From: Cunninghamia lanceolata
Lineage: Eukaryota; Streptophyta; Pinopsida; Cupressales; Cupressaceae
Direction: 5' to 3'
Length of the DNA: 64,000 bases
Assembly (NCBI GenBank): GCA_027924645.1
Contig: BSBN01001017.1
Span: forward strand, 4,676,501-4,740,500
Made by a program: the position numbers and the translations under genes. The notes beneath the pieces are model-generated. The model was not told the DNA's origin and did not search any database. It saw only the letters and a program-made list of their open reading frames with translations. This document shows, piece by piece, positions 11,365 through 22,905 of this stretch (within the stretch, counting starts at the first letter, position 1; every line of letters starts with the position of its first letter).

Positions 11365-14300
11365 TGTAACATCCAAGTTCTAAAAACATAGTAAAACCAG
11401 AAATTTACCATAGAGTAAATCAACAAGGTAAAAATGAGATAGAGAAATTTTTTCTTTTATTCAACATATAATCAAGTAACTACAATTACAAGATTTCTCT
11501 TTACAAAATACAATAAACCATATTGTCTTTCTCAATTACAATGTTTACAAATGTATATCAATTACATATACAAATTTTGGAATAAATACTGCTTCTGAAT
11601 ATCTGACATCTTTATCACAAGTCCTGGCATGTTTCCTTCTTGGAGAGAGAGTATCTTTCCAGTGATTTACCTCCATCCATAGACCGGCAGTCTCCCACAC
11701 ATCTTCCACATAGGAAGTGGCCCTACCCTTCATGAGGAATATAGTCCTTAGGTGACCAATGATAATTTTCCTTTCCCGAGTACATAGTGTTGTATCCTAC
11801 TCAACTCTATCAACCATACAACCCTAGATACCCTCTAGCTAAGTATGATTTCTGATAGGATGAGCAATCTGGATACAATGAACCGACAATGCATGCAGAA
11901 AACAAATGCATTACTTTGGCCAAATTTTTTAATAACAATATCGTTCATAATGAACGTAGTCGTTGTGTTCACCCACCCCTACTCGACTTGGATACTATCG
12001 TATTCTCGTAGTTTGTTCACTCCAACTATGACCATGTAAAAAGTTTAATCATTGCATTATGATAGTAGTATCTTTTGACTTAAATAAGTGTATATGACAT
12101 AACTATTCAATTGGTTTATAATCAACTCTAGGGTTTACCTATTATCTTTTTGTTAATATGATATTACAATACAACCATATCTCTTATCTAGGAGACCTAG
12201 ATTCACAAATGACCCTTGATTAACTCAACCAAGGTTAAGAATACTATAGTTCTTTAAATAGATAATATCTCCTATACAAAGGAACATAAAATTTGATAAT
12301 GTGATATAAACAAAACATACCCTGAATATATCTCCCTACAAGGTCATTCTCTAGTAGACTTAGCCTACTCCATTGTATTGGATCTTTCCAAGAATAATAT
12401 TATCAAAAAGATAAATAAATATTTAAGGGTTCTTCTATAAACCTTATTTCCATCTACCATAATATCTCTAAGTTACTTTCATTCGAAGAGAACGATAATT
12501 GTCTAACAATTCCTATGAATCTAAGTTCTCATGGATAGAAATCATTTCCGTTATTTTTATATAGAATCTAAACAAGAAAAATACTTTAAATTAGTATTAC
12601 CCCAACTCAAGGCCTAAACTATTCTACTCAAAACTAAGAGTATACTATCAATGTTCAATCAACTCTAATAAAATTTGAAAGTCTATTGTTTGATTATCGC
12701 ACAATCATTTCATTTGTTGCTGCAAACTTATTCAATATAAAGACTATTTTTCAAGCTCATGACAACTATGACAATCTCCTACTATGATGATTGTTTTATC
12801 TTCCATACTATGATTTGATATGATTATTAGTTAAAAATCAAAAAGTAAATGGTCGATTCAGAATACTATAACAACATACTCACTTGTATTACCAAGCATC
12901 GGCCATATAATTTGCATTCGTTGCCTTATCGATTTCAGAAAATAGATCAAAAAAGTTTACTTAAAAATGTTATCTGCATTTCCCTAAATCAACACTTAAT
13001 AGTTTATGACTAAATACTCAAAGCATACAGGAGGTTATACCTCTCTGGCATACTCACATAATCACCCAAGACACAATAATGGACAATCTAAAAAGAATTA
13101 GTCGATTTCCTCATTGTTAATAAACACATGAAACTAAGGAATACCTGGTAATCGACGGTCTTGAGTTGATAATATGTGCAAATAGACACAAAGGTCGACT
13201 CTTCTGATTGCGTAGTCCCTGTCTCCTTTAGCCACAATTCTTCTTTCTGTATATGTTCGATGCCCTTCTCTCAAGTTTTTAACCTTTTTAACATATCCAC
13301 CATGGCTCAATCTGAGTCGTTGTTATTAATGGCTCAGGCACGACTCCTTTTAAGTCGCCTTACTTCACACCTCCACTTAGATACAGTTGCCAACTTTAAT
13401 GAATGCATAACAGTCCATAATGATTTAGTCTTAACTGACACCAAGTTTTAAGCAAAGTTCCCACATGTCGATGGGAGATAGCCGTTCCTTGGCTCATCGG
13501 TTGTGGTGGTTAATACCACAGTCCTCCTCTTTTGAATGAGGCCGACACATCGCTTAAACTCTGCTGATCATTAAATGATCACTAATAAGTGGTTCGATCC
13601 ACCACTAATATATTTGGAGACTCTTCCTAAATGTAAGCCTTCGACTACTCAAGTATAATATCATTGACTCATTATGAGGTATTATCCTCACTCGATGCAT
13701 ATGCATTTACATATTTGATTACATCAAATATGATTCACATAACGTCGCCTCAATATTAGATAGTTATGGTTTAATCAATAAAATGATAATATTTAAACAA
13801 AGGATTACGAATATTGTGATTGGGTTGAGCTTGTCTCCCCATCACAATCCGTTGACAATATTCACATCTTCTTAACTCGACGAAAACATCTTAACGTTAA
13901 GAATCATTTATAACACCTCAAGGGGACTTAATAATAATAAGACAACCATTTTATGACAATAACATCGTAATATTTACGTTAAACATAAATAGTCACAAAT
14001 CACACTCAAATGACGTCGTTAACGTTATTAACGACTAAGACGACTTAGAAAGATTTGTAAATAATATCGACTACCTGTCGATTAGGTTCAGAAGTAAACT
14101 GACAAGACAAGACTTACCTCTTACGACACATTGGTTCACGTTTTTGTTAAACACTTATACTTGATTTGGCAAATAAACCACTCGTAACCCAAGGTCTATA
14201 TCTCTCTCCTAGAAGGGTACTCTCTGTCTTTTCTCTGAGAGTCATCTGATAACCTGTAATCCTGTATCAAACTCATTACCAAACAAATTATGGTCAGTGC

Positions 14301-14497
14301 ATCATTATTCAAATAATAGATCAAATCTCATAATGCAAATATTAAATCGATAATAACATAATCATTTCCATAATTTCATAAATGACATTCAATATAATCC
14401 ATTTATTTCCTTGTCATTAATCTAAACATCATAATAAATTTGCTTATGTCCAAGTAAAAAGTAAAAGTATAGCAAGGCAAAAATTGGGGATGTAACA
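11365..14497 (-). repeat. 5' LTR of the gypsy element, 3,133 bp
   Basis: A full LTR without insertion, and the reference copy for the split LTR at 3661-9510. It has TG..CA ends with inverted termini. It holds a short conserved minus-strand frame at 11545-11733, matched at 3841-4038 in the other LTR. It also has an antisense plus-strand frame at 13301-13451 with an ACCATGG start that is broken by TAG in the other LTR. Neither resembles a known protein. Confidence 0.93.
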
Positions 14498-14940
14498 CTC
14501 CCATTTTGGTATAGGCGGGGAGGATGCTGGCAAAGGTTGTCAAATTTGGCTTTACACCTGCTAATTTCATTTGCTTGAAAGTTTCTAAAGCCTTTTCAAA
14601 AAATCCCTTTTGTGCATATCCCGCAATCATTGCATTCCATGAGATGACATCTCTTTGAGGCATTCTGCCAAATAGTTCACATACCTTGTCAATGCTTCCA
14701 CATTTTGCATACATGTCTACCAGGGCAATTGAGACTACAACATCTGACAAAATTTCTCTATCCATTACTTTTTGATGGATGTCCATACCTTGTTCCAATG
14801 CTCCAATTTTGGCACAGGCAGGAAGGATGCTGGCAAAGGTTGTGGAATTTGGCTTTACACCTACCAATTGCATTTGCTTGAAAGTTTGTAAAGTCTTTCC
14901 AACAAATCCATTTTGTGCATATCCAGCAATAATTACTTTC
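14498..14940 (-). pseudogene. PPR pseudogene fragment (upstream of the gypsy insertion)
   Basis: The minus strand reads PPR motifs continuously: KVIIAGYAQNGF, FKQMQLVGVKPNSTTF, GALEQGMDIHQKVMD, LVDMYAKCGSID, GRMPQRDVISWNAMIAGYAQ, then a second KPNLTTFASILPAY and KMG before running into the LTR at 14497. Motif lengths alternate as in the PLS class. The frame is open across about 147 codons and was cut by the retrotransposon; the downstream part is at 3355-3660. The upstream edge is fused to a GC-rich non-PPR cassette, so the gene was already chimeric. Not a functional gene. Confidence 0.88.
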
Positions 14941-15210
14941 CCCACATCCCCACGCACACACAAAAGTTCCTTCGTTGGTATGCAGGGAGAGCCCGCCATC
15001 CCGCACCCTCATGTCCTGGCTCCTTGCGGGGCTGCGGGGGAGACTGGACTGCATAGAGATAAGTAGGTGAGGCAGCAATCACGCCAAATGAAATACCCAA
15101 CAGATGTCTTCCTCGAATTTCTAAGCAGGTTCATCCTGCACGGCTGTATTACTTACACCTCTCTTCATTCTTCTTTCATCCTTTATATTGCAGTCGATCA
15201 GGAGGCTAAC
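14936..15210 (-). repeat. PPR-associated cassette, copy 1
   Basis: A ~220-270-bp block beginning (plus strand) with CCCCACATCCCC and holding AAAGTTCCTTCG, CACGCCAAATGAAATACCC and GGTTCATCCTGCACGGCTG. It recurs at 15337-15590 and 38325-38550. On the minus strand it reads into PPR repeats, so it may be the old 5' part (leader or N-terminal exon) of the PPR gene. Copies 1 and 2 share extra sequence ending GTCGATCAGGAGGCT that copy 3 lacks. Confidence 0.75.
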
Positions 15211-15336
15211 AATATGAACACACTACCATTCAAATCATTGTACATACCATGAAATTTTCATGCTGCCTTCTCAATCATATGAGCTCTCTCTAAGAGGTTA
15301 AAAGCTCTCTCTAAGCTCTCTCTATATGTAGTCCAT

Positions 15337-15590
15337 GAGACCACATTTTTGCTCTTCCCACATCCCCGTGCACACACAAAAGTTCCTTCGTGGGGATATG
15401 GGGATAGCCCACCATCTTGCATCCTCATGCCCTGGCTCCTTGCAGGGTTACAGGGGAGAAATCACACCAAATGAAATACCCAACAGATGTCTTCCCTGAA
15501 TTTCTAAGTAGGTTCATCCTGCACGGCTGCATTACTTACACCTCTCTTCATTCTTCTTTCCTCCTTTATATTACAGTCGATCAGGAGGCT
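15337..15590 (-). repeat. PPR-associated cassette, copy 2
   Basis: Second copy of the cassette, separated from copy 1 by a short stretch of CTCTCTCTAAG repeats. It joins PPR sequence on its left and right at different points from the other copies, which points to unequal recombination. Confidence 0.75.
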
Positions 15591-15627
15591 CTCTCTAAGC
15601 TCTCTCTATGCAATCCATGAGACCACA

Positions 15628-15915
15628 TTTTTTTTGAGGCATTCTATCAAACAGTTCATGTGCCTTGTCCATGGTTCCACATTTTTCACACATGTCTACT
15701 AGGGCAGTTGCAACTACAACATCTGACAAAATTCCTCTATCCTTCATGCTTTGATGGATGTGCATACCCTATTCCAAAGCTCCCACTTTGGCATAGGCAG
15801 GGAGGATGCTGGAAAAGGTTGTGGAGTTTGGCTTTACACTTGCTAATTGCATTTGCTTGAAAGTTTCTAAAGTCTTCTCAAAAAGTTCAATTTGTGCATA
15901 TCCTGCAATCATTTT
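15628..15915 (-). pseudogene. PPR pseudogene fragment upstream of cassette 2
   Basis: Minus-strand translation gives another PLS triplet: CAGYAQIELFEKTLETFKQM-type sequence, VKPNSTTFSSILPAY-like, GMHIHQSMKD, DVVVATALVDMCEKCGTMDKA and RMP. It is more diverged than the 37-kb copies and lacks a start. It is fused at 15628 to the short T-run joined to cassette 2. No functional product is expected. Confidence 0.75.
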
Positions 15916-16789
15916 GGATGGATGTTGATTTCTATATTAGAGGTGATGATATGATATGACAGTTGTTCATGATAATGATGTGATAAGTGATAGGACTAAT
16001 GATGGACTGAGTGAACTTGTAACAATCTGGCAGATGACATAGAGTGCATACCTAGGTAACAGTAGTAGTGATGAACTGTTTTCAAGGAATTTGGAAAAGA
16101 TATAGTGATGTCAAAGGTAGTCAAGGAATTTAATAGAGGGATAGTGTTCTACATTGATGGGAGGTAGAGTACAAGTGAAAGCATGCCAGAATAATGAGCT
16201 AGGTAGTGACAGTCATGAGGCATTATTATTTTATAAATGGAAAATGCATGACAGTAGGTTGACAAGTGATTGGACAATGCATTTCAAGAAGCTACAAGTT
16301 TGATTAGGACAATGCATAGCCTAGTCATAAGGCAATATTGTTGAATAATAGTCCATGACAATTGAGGCATCCTACTAAAGATGACAGTCATTAGAGGCAT
16401 AATCATCAGAGATAAGGACAGTTTATTGCTACAGGTAACAATTCACAGTGGCAACTTATGAACTAGAGCAAGTTGGGTGCATGAGACAGGATCTCTGCAG
16501 AGATGACAATGTGATCTTGAACTAGGACAGTGAGCTTCAATATGGGACAATCATGGATTTGTGAAGAAGACATCTATGAATGTCTTTGTGCTTCTATGCT
16601 CAGTGATACTAAAACAATTAGTTTCTTACTCATTCTTTGAGCTATGTATTGTAACCATGAAGGTTTTTTAGAAAAGAGAAATCATTGTAACCTATTTTCA
16701 GATCTGTATGTTGTTTGTAAGCATTTTTTATCAATAAAACAAGTTTTTTTTACCTTCTCAAAGTTGTTTCATTGTGCAAGCTTCAAAAT
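15916..16789. other. Non-coding stretch ending in a possible polyadenylation region
   Basis: No ORF of note. Near 16725-16750 the plus strand has TATCAATAAAAC followed by a T-run, much like a plant 3' UTR. A similar AATTAATAAAG block precedes the other CACTA-like end at about 41310. This may be the 3' end of a lost transposon gene. Confidence 0.4.
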
Positions 16790-17357
16790 ATACTACTAAA
16801 TATACTAATGACTAAATGCAAGCTTCAAAATGACTAAATATACTACTAATTGATGTCAATTAATAAATAAATTGACTAAATATACTACCAATTGACATAA
16901 TTTAGTGAACAGTGAATAAATATGACTAAATATATGACCAGAATTAAACCAGTGAATAAAAATGACTAAATCTACTACCAAATTGATCAAAATGATGATT
17001 AAAATTAATGACTAAATACACTACCAATGGACAGAAATCAGTGAATATAAATGACTAAATAAGTGACCAATTAACAACAATCAATGACTAAATTAACGAC
17101 TAAATATAACAGTGAATAAAAAATGACTAAATAAGTGACCATATTACAACAATCAATGACTAAATCAACGACTAAATATACTACCAAATCGATCAATCAA
17201 AACAACCAATAAATGACTAAAAATGGTTTAGTAATCAATTTGATCATGTTATAAATGATTGGCAATAAACTACTAATGGTCACGTGACCATGTTTGGTCA
17301 TATATAAGCAGTTTTTAGTAGTTTTTTAGTAATATATTGCTCTTTTTGTACTAGTGG
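16790..17357 (+). mobile_element. CACTA-type transposon right end with subterminal repeats, copy 1
   Basis: About 570 bp of reiterated AATGACTAAATA-type motifs in both spellings, then GGTCACGTGACC and the terminus TACTAGTG at 17357, whose reverse complement starts CACTAGTA. The same arrangement occurs at 41391-41974. CACTA (En/Spm) elements end in CACTA and have clusters of short subterminal motifs that bind transposase. The element would extend leftwards and so include the PPR fragments. A left end was not found in the window. LINE coding begins immediately to the right, so the element probably inserted into the LINE. Confidence 0.65.
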
Positions 17358-20249
17358 AGGTGTGGGTACAAGGACAAGATTGGCGGGTAGCCATCCTAAG
17401 AATCTAACCAGAAAAGAGCCTTTGGACCCTTGCTACATATCCAAAATAATCCTTGCTTAATAAGACTAGCACCCCTTTTCAGAGTGTCCTAGATCACAGA
17501 ACCCTTGCCTGAGAGGTAGATCCTAGGAACGTCTTCCCAAGCCACCCCACTTAGGTACTTAGAAGAAAGGATCCTGGCCCAAGCATGATCCTGGTTTGTG
17601 CACTAGCTCTAATAGAGCTTGGCTGCTAAGGCCTGACCATTAAGACTAGCCTGCCAGAGACCAAGACCACCCTCCTACTTCAGTCTGTAGATAGACTCCC
17701 AGTTAACCAGACTCCATTTCATTGATTCCAAATTACTAGCCCATAAGAATTATCTGGACAAAGCATCAAATTCCTTAATGAAACTTGAAGGAGCAGCCTG
17801 AACTAAGCATCTATAAATGGGAAGAGCTTGAATCACTAACTTCAATAGCGTCACTCTCCCCGCAAATGAAAGCCACCTGAAAGTCCAATGACTAACCTGT
17901 CGATGAAACTTATCCAACACATTTTGTCAAATCCCCCTGGGTAGGTGTCCAACAGAAAGGGGAATACCAAGATAAACAAAAGGAAGGGTTCTAATCTGAA
18001 ACCTGAGAATCCGAGCTATCCTTAACTAAATAAGCCGAGTGGTGTTAAAGAAGAAAATGGAAGAGTTTCCCTCATTAATCTTTTGCCCCGAGGCTGCCAA
18101 GTAAATATCCAGAGCTCGTCTAAAGTTAACCACTTCTCTAACTTTTGTTAAGCCCATCAAAGTTGTGTCATCAACAAACTATAAATGAGAGTGGGAAGGC
18201 AGACTATTGCCCCAAATCCAACCTTGAATCAATCCTTGCCTCACATGAGATTTAGAAATTCTCCCCAAGCCCTCAGCTATCAAGATAAACAAATAAGGTG
18301 ACAGAGGGTCACCTTGCCGAAGGCCCCTAGAAGCGCCAAACAAAGCTGATGGCTCACTTTTGACAAGCATCGAGAAAGAAGTTGAAGAAACACATCTCAT
18401 GACCCACTTAACCTAGTCAAGTCCAAACCCAAACACTATATGGACTTTTTGAAGGAACACCCATTTGACCCGGTCATAAGCTTTGGCCATTTCTAGTTTG
18501 ATGAACATCACCTTCTCCTTTGAAGATGCCATGGAGTGAAGGGCCTCAGTCACAATCAGAACCCCATCCAAAATTTGCTTGCCAGCAATAAAACCACCCT
18601 TCTCTTCATAAATTAACCCATTGATCCATGGCTTAAGTCTCTTCACAATCAACTTAGTGAAAATCTTATAAACCACATTGCAAAGAGCAATGGGTCAAAA
18701 AAAATCTAGCGAATTAGACCCCTCTTTTTTAGGGATAAGGACAAGGAAGGTAGCATTCATGGCCTTCAACATTTGTTTGTTCCTTTGTGACTCCTAAACC
18801 ACCTCCAGTAGGTCATACTTCATAACCTCCCAAAATTCCTAAAAGAATTAAATCGAGAAACCATCTAGCTCAGGGGCTTTCCCCTTCTTCATCTAGAACA
18901 CAATCTCCTCCAATTGTGTCAGGGAGATGGGACTAATGAGCGAGTCATTCATCACATTAGAAACCAATGAGGGAATACCATCCAGAATAAGGTTTTCTTC
19001 ATCCTTAGCTATTGGGGAGTTCTCCATGAACAGGAAGAGTAGAAATAAGAAGCCTCCCTTGAAATCTCTTGAATAGAAGATAACTGAATTCCCTGGGGAG
19101 AGATAAGAGAAGAAATCATGTTCCCAAGTCTCCTATCCTTGACTGAGTTGTGGAAAAAAGCTATGTTTCTATCTCCTTCCTTAAGCTAGTTAATACGATA
19201 CTTTTGCTTCCAACATATCTCCTCTCACAATTCCCATTCCACTACGAATTTCATAGCTTCTAATTCCTCCTGAAGGTTCCCCTCTGTGAGACCACGATCT
19301 CTAATCTGGCGAGTGATATCATCCAAATGGGATTGAGCAGCCTTCTTAGCCATAAAGATATTGGCAAAACAGTGCCTAATCCACTTTTTAAGCTGAAACT
19401 TCACAAACTAAAGACACTTGACAAAGGATTACATTGTCATGCCAAAAGTAGGTTTCCCTTTGCTCCACCATCCTACCATAAGATCCTGCAGGGAGGGATA
19501 CCAAAGCCACATAAGTTGAAACTTAAATGAAGGATTCTTCATGGAAGCTGAGAACTTGATAGGCCAATGGTCAGACCCCCGCAAATCCATGATCTTTGAA
19601 CTAGTAACCCAATTGCGCCCAACCCAGTAACTAGAGACGAAAAACCTGTCTAGTCTTTCAGAGATGGAATCCTCACTACATCTCCTATTACTCCACATAA
19701 ACAAGCCATTATTGGGCTTCACATCCACCAAATTCAATTGGATGATATTATCCCTAAGAACCCTAGAAGAAGGCTCTAGACTTGCCACACCCCCCTCTTT
19801 TCCTCCAGGCTAAATATAGCATTAAAGTCACCTGCCAAGATCCATGGAAAAAAAGGGGCTAAGGATTGAACATAATGGATATGAGTCCAAAGTAGAGATT
19901 TACCTGATAAGTCAACCAGAGCATAGACATTGGTGAAGAGGATAATTTCTCTAGACTCCATACTAGAAGCAACCATTGAAATATAAAATCTACTAGAGAC
20001 CCACCAAAGTGGAGCAACCTTACGAGGGTCCCATAAACAAGCCACACCACTTGCATTGCCCTAAGCCCCAATACATTGGCATTGACCTCTCCCCCATAAT
20101 TTGGGAACAATGTTAGTCATGCTTTCCACGAACAATTTAGACTCCTATATGAAAATTATATCCAGTAAATGAACTCTAATCAACTCCCGAACAACTTTTT
20201 GTCTAGGGATGTTGTTCAAGCCCCTTGCATTCCATGATATTACAATCAT
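17358..20249 (-). pseudogene. LINE ORF2: endonuclease, reverse transcriptase
   Basis: The ATG at 20249 opens MIVISWNARGLNN, the classic start of plant L1 endonuclease. It is followed by WILAGDFNAI, RLDRFF and DLRGSDHWPI, which carry endonuclease catalytic residues. Reverse transcriptase motifs follow: GGFIAGKQILDGV, LEMAKAYDRVKW, RGLRQGDPLSPYLF and FVDD (near 18165, catalytic Asp pair retained). The C-terminal part reads FVYLGIPLSVGHLPRG, WRLSFAGR-like and GGLGLW segments to the CACTA junction. Several stops sit where the family has Gln (for example in QESK and before FVDD), so CAG or CAA has become a stop. At least one frameshift lies near 19780. ORF2 normally nicks DNA and copies the element's RNA into the target; this one cannot. 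Confidence 0.9.
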
Positions 20250-20449
20250 TTTTGAGAGGAGGAAAAGTGAGTGTCGAGTGTCTTAACCACGCCTGATTCC
20301 ACTAAAGACTCTCTCATTATCTTCATCTTTTCTTGATCCTTTTTCGTCCCCACCTTAGACAATTTATCAACAACCCTCTTCTTAAAACTCCTCTGATGAA
20401 GCCCTAAGAGAGGAGGAGCCTTCCTCTTATCATCTTCCTATGCCCTAGG

Positions 20450-22290
20450 CTAGGTCACTGGATCAATCATCCCCTCTTCCTCTGCTAGTTCCATTGGAAT
20501 CTCACTCAAAGGGTCGAAAGCCATAACTATCTCTAGTACCCCTGTATTTGCTTGTTCCTTGGCCCTAGTCTCAACTGGACCTGAAGAGGGATCCCCTCCT
20601 TCCTTTGAAACCACATGAGTTTCCAATTCTGAGTTAGGAACTAGTGGAATGTGGTTATCTGTAGACATGCCCTACATATCCTTACCCACTGAAATGTGAT
20701 CATGCTCCATTGCACCCAAATCCTCAAAAATTTCAAGAACATCATATCTATTGGCAAAAGCCCCCTAGACAAGGCTTTGTTTTGATGGGTTGGCACTCGT
20801 GCCTTAAACTGAGATTTCACAGGGATGAACCCATTTGAGTCAGGCCCATCACCTTGAACCAGGGCTGTTTCTTTTTCTTTAGAATTGGTTGCATGCGACC
20901 CAATAGGAGGCTGTTGGGGATTAGCTCCTAACTTGGGACAATTTATTTGCAAGTGTCCATACTCATGGCATACACGGTAGAGAAAAGGAAGGGCTTCGTA
21001 ATAAACCTATTGGATCCAGCTCATACTAACCAATCTAATTTCTAAAGATTTAGGAAAATGATTATTCAAATTAATTTCCACACAAAGACCGGCAAAGTGG
21101 CTACCTTACGATCAAGGGTTTGACGAGACAGGCCCAAGGGTTTCCCCAAGACCACAGCAAATGAGTGCAAAATGTCTTGTCGCCAAAACTCCATCGGTAG
21201 CCAAGGAAGTCAGATCCACATTAGAATCTTAAATAGAAGATCTTTCGTAGGATCAAACCCTAGATGACATAGCTTGATAAAAAGTCTCGCTTGATTATAA
21301 AAATAGGGGCCTCCTTTGAAGACCACATTCTGATCTGCTATCCTTGAGAACACCACAAAGAAGAAGCCATTTGCCCCCAGGATGATTTTCATATCCCCTT
21401 CCAGACTCTAGTTATTTTGAACCCAAGCCTCCAAAAAAGGCAAAGAGATGTGAACCCCCATGAATTTGTAGATTAAGGCATGTTCCACCAAATACAGAAC
21501 ATCATCAGCAAAAACATCTAGATTGATCACCACCATCAAGTGATCTTCACTTTTTTCAAGACAACCATTGGGTTTTGAACAAAACCCTTGAGAAAAAGCA
21601 TTCTTTGATTCCTTCGCAACATGCAAGAGGAAATTGTTGCAAGGTGTGCACCCTTGGTCTCCTTGTGGTGTGCAACGTAGCGCTTGGGTTTGTGACAAGG
21701 CTTAACTGCCTCCTGTGGATTCATTAACTCTGGCGGTTGTGTCGGGCATTAACAGGTCAATCTTTCGGTGCAACGACAACCGTCTTGCTAAAAATTGGTA
21801 TCAGAGCCTGAGTCATAGGTTCAAACCCCTCACTTGCGTTGAGGGGGGGATTGTTGCAAGGTGTACGCCCTTGGTCTCCTTGTGTTGTGTAGCATAGCAC
21901 TTGGGTTTGTGACAAGGCTTAACCACCTCCTATGGATTCATTAACTCTGGCGGTTGTATCAAGCATTAACAGGTCAATCTTTTGGTGCAATGGCAACCGT
22001 CTTGCTAACAAAAATGCACCGCATCTGCATGTCCAGATGATGCATCTTTGCCTCCCATCATCACATCCTTGAAGGAGATAGGTGGGGGTTCTCCCAGGAC
22101 CCCAGAGGCTGGCATGCAGTAGCAAACAACAACTCAAAAAAGAGCCACAAACTGTAACCTCCAAGAAACAGATAGAAACAAAAAAGACACAAGAAAGGGG
22201 TCTACACCCTAGAGGGAAGCCCATAGCTGAAGCAGGCCTGTCACCCAGCCCAAACGACTGCGTAGGCTGCCTCGGCAGGTGCCTGTGCAC
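20450..22290 (-). pseudogene. LINE ORF1: DUF4283-like RNA-binding protein
   Basis: From upstream the minus strand reads ISFKDVMMGGK (near 22080), then, beyond the TRIM, a DUF4283-type domain (FVVFSRIADQNVVFKGGPYF; FDPTKDLLFKILMWI at 21210-21392). A zinc-knuckle relic follows near 20940-20990 (VCHEYGHLQINC, with the first Cys replaced by Tyr), then a Ser/Pro/Glu-rich tail ending at 20450. ORF1 proteins bind the LINE RNA. The frame is broken several times and by the TRIM. Confidence 0.82.
21635..22010 (+). mobile_element. TRIM element 1 (miniature LTR retrotransposon)
   Basis: Two 159-bp terminal repeats (21635-21793 and 21852-22010), both starting TGTTGCAAGG, flank only 58 bp of internal DNA. 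That interior holds TTGGTATCAGAGCC (initiator-Met tRNA primer site, right after the first repeat) and GAGGGGGGGA (polypurine tract, right before the second). The flanks GAAAT/AAAAT fit a 5-bp duplication with one mismatch. There is no coding capacity; such elements use proteins of other retrotransposons. It is inserted in LINE ORF1. Confidence 0.93.
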
Positions 22291-22394
22291 CCAATCCTCT
22301 CATCCGCCATTCGCCATAATACTTTTTCTATCATCAATTTCAATCCAAAAATTGTTTGCATTCTCAAACTAAAAGCATCCAATTAATTTTTTTA

Positions 22395-22905
22395 GGCATA
22401 TTGTACATTCTTTGCTCTTTATTTTGTCTTGTTGACCTTTGGGTTTAGATACATTGAAAGTGACAGTGTTTTCATTTTCTTTTCCACAGTTATAATTTCT
22501 CTTAGTTGAGGAACACCCAGAGTAACATTTTTCACACTAACACTAGCATAATGGAAAGTATTCAATGTCATTTGAGTACCTGGATCACCAGTAGACTCTA
22601 TTGCAACACATTCTATCATCACTCGTGGGGCTACTAAAGACTGAAGGAAATGAGATCTAGTCTCACCAACTACCCATTCAAATGCTTCATTTGTAAGGTG
22701 GTACTCCTTGAGTACATGTTTACTTGCAATTTATTATGTAGTAGAATATTGAAAAAGAGTGTTGCATTCTTTTGGGCCTCAATACTCATGATATCATCCC
22801 CAAGAATGACCTTTAGCATTTCCAGAAGCTTATTGATTGCTTCTACAATCTCCATAGGAAGCATATTTGATCATTCCCTTAGATCAATTTTGAAAGTCTT
22901 CTAGG
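22395..22905 (-). pseudogene. NRPB1 (pseudogene): RNA polymerase II largest subunit (RPB1) processed pseudogene fragment
   Basis: Minus-strand translation follows about 160 residues of the RPB1 C-terminal core: [82 protein letters not shown], then VNKTK and RAKNVQ. RPB1 is the catalytic subunit that makes mRNA. Several stops are present (after DLRE, in the middle near 22680 and 22625, and after VNKTK), with changed invariant residues such as AAQSIGEP becoming AIESTGDP. No intron is seen across the stretch, so a retrocopy or transposon-captured cDNA is likely. Similarity ends at both sides without a poly-A tail. Confidence 0.88.

Larger units (their letters stand above)
3661..14497 (-). mobile_element. 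Ty3/gypsy chromovirus retrotransposon, internally deleted and nested
   Basis: A complete element in outline. Both ends read TG..CA with GGATGTTACA-type termini (the left one mutated to TATAACATCC), and it is flanked by the perfect 5-bp duplication CTCCC (3656-3660 and 14498-14502). On the minus strand the order is 5' LTR (11365-14497), primer site, gag remnant, integrase, chromodomain, polypurine tract (near 9511-9524) and 3' LTR (3661-9510). The 3' LTR carries a 2.7-kb insertion. The internal part is only about 1.85 kb because protease, reverse transcriptase and RNase H are missing. It is non-autonomous. Its target was a PPR gene. LTR length (~3.1 kb) is long for the family. Confidence 0.95.
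17358..22290 (-). mobile_element. L1-type LINE, degraded
   Basis: A nearly full-length plant L1-like retrotransposon on the minus strand: ORF1 with a DUF4283-like domain and zinc-knuckle remnant (about 22290-20450), ORF2 with endonuclease, reverse transcriptase and C-terminal domain (20249-17358). It has many stops and frameshifts. The 3' end is missing because a CACTA-type end lies at 17357, and ORF1 is interrupted by a TRIM at 21635-22010. Confidence 0.9.

Noticed and set aside
14779..15066. Plus-strand frames of 60-95 codons opposite the PPR pieces (also at 37148-38508)
   Set aside because: They are shadows of the minus-strand PPR repeats; the minus-strand translation matches PPR motifs and these match nothing.
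17358..18180. Considered as a separate gene from the LINE RT
   Set aside because: Translation continues the LINE C-terminal region (LGIPLS, GGLGLW segments) in the same direction.
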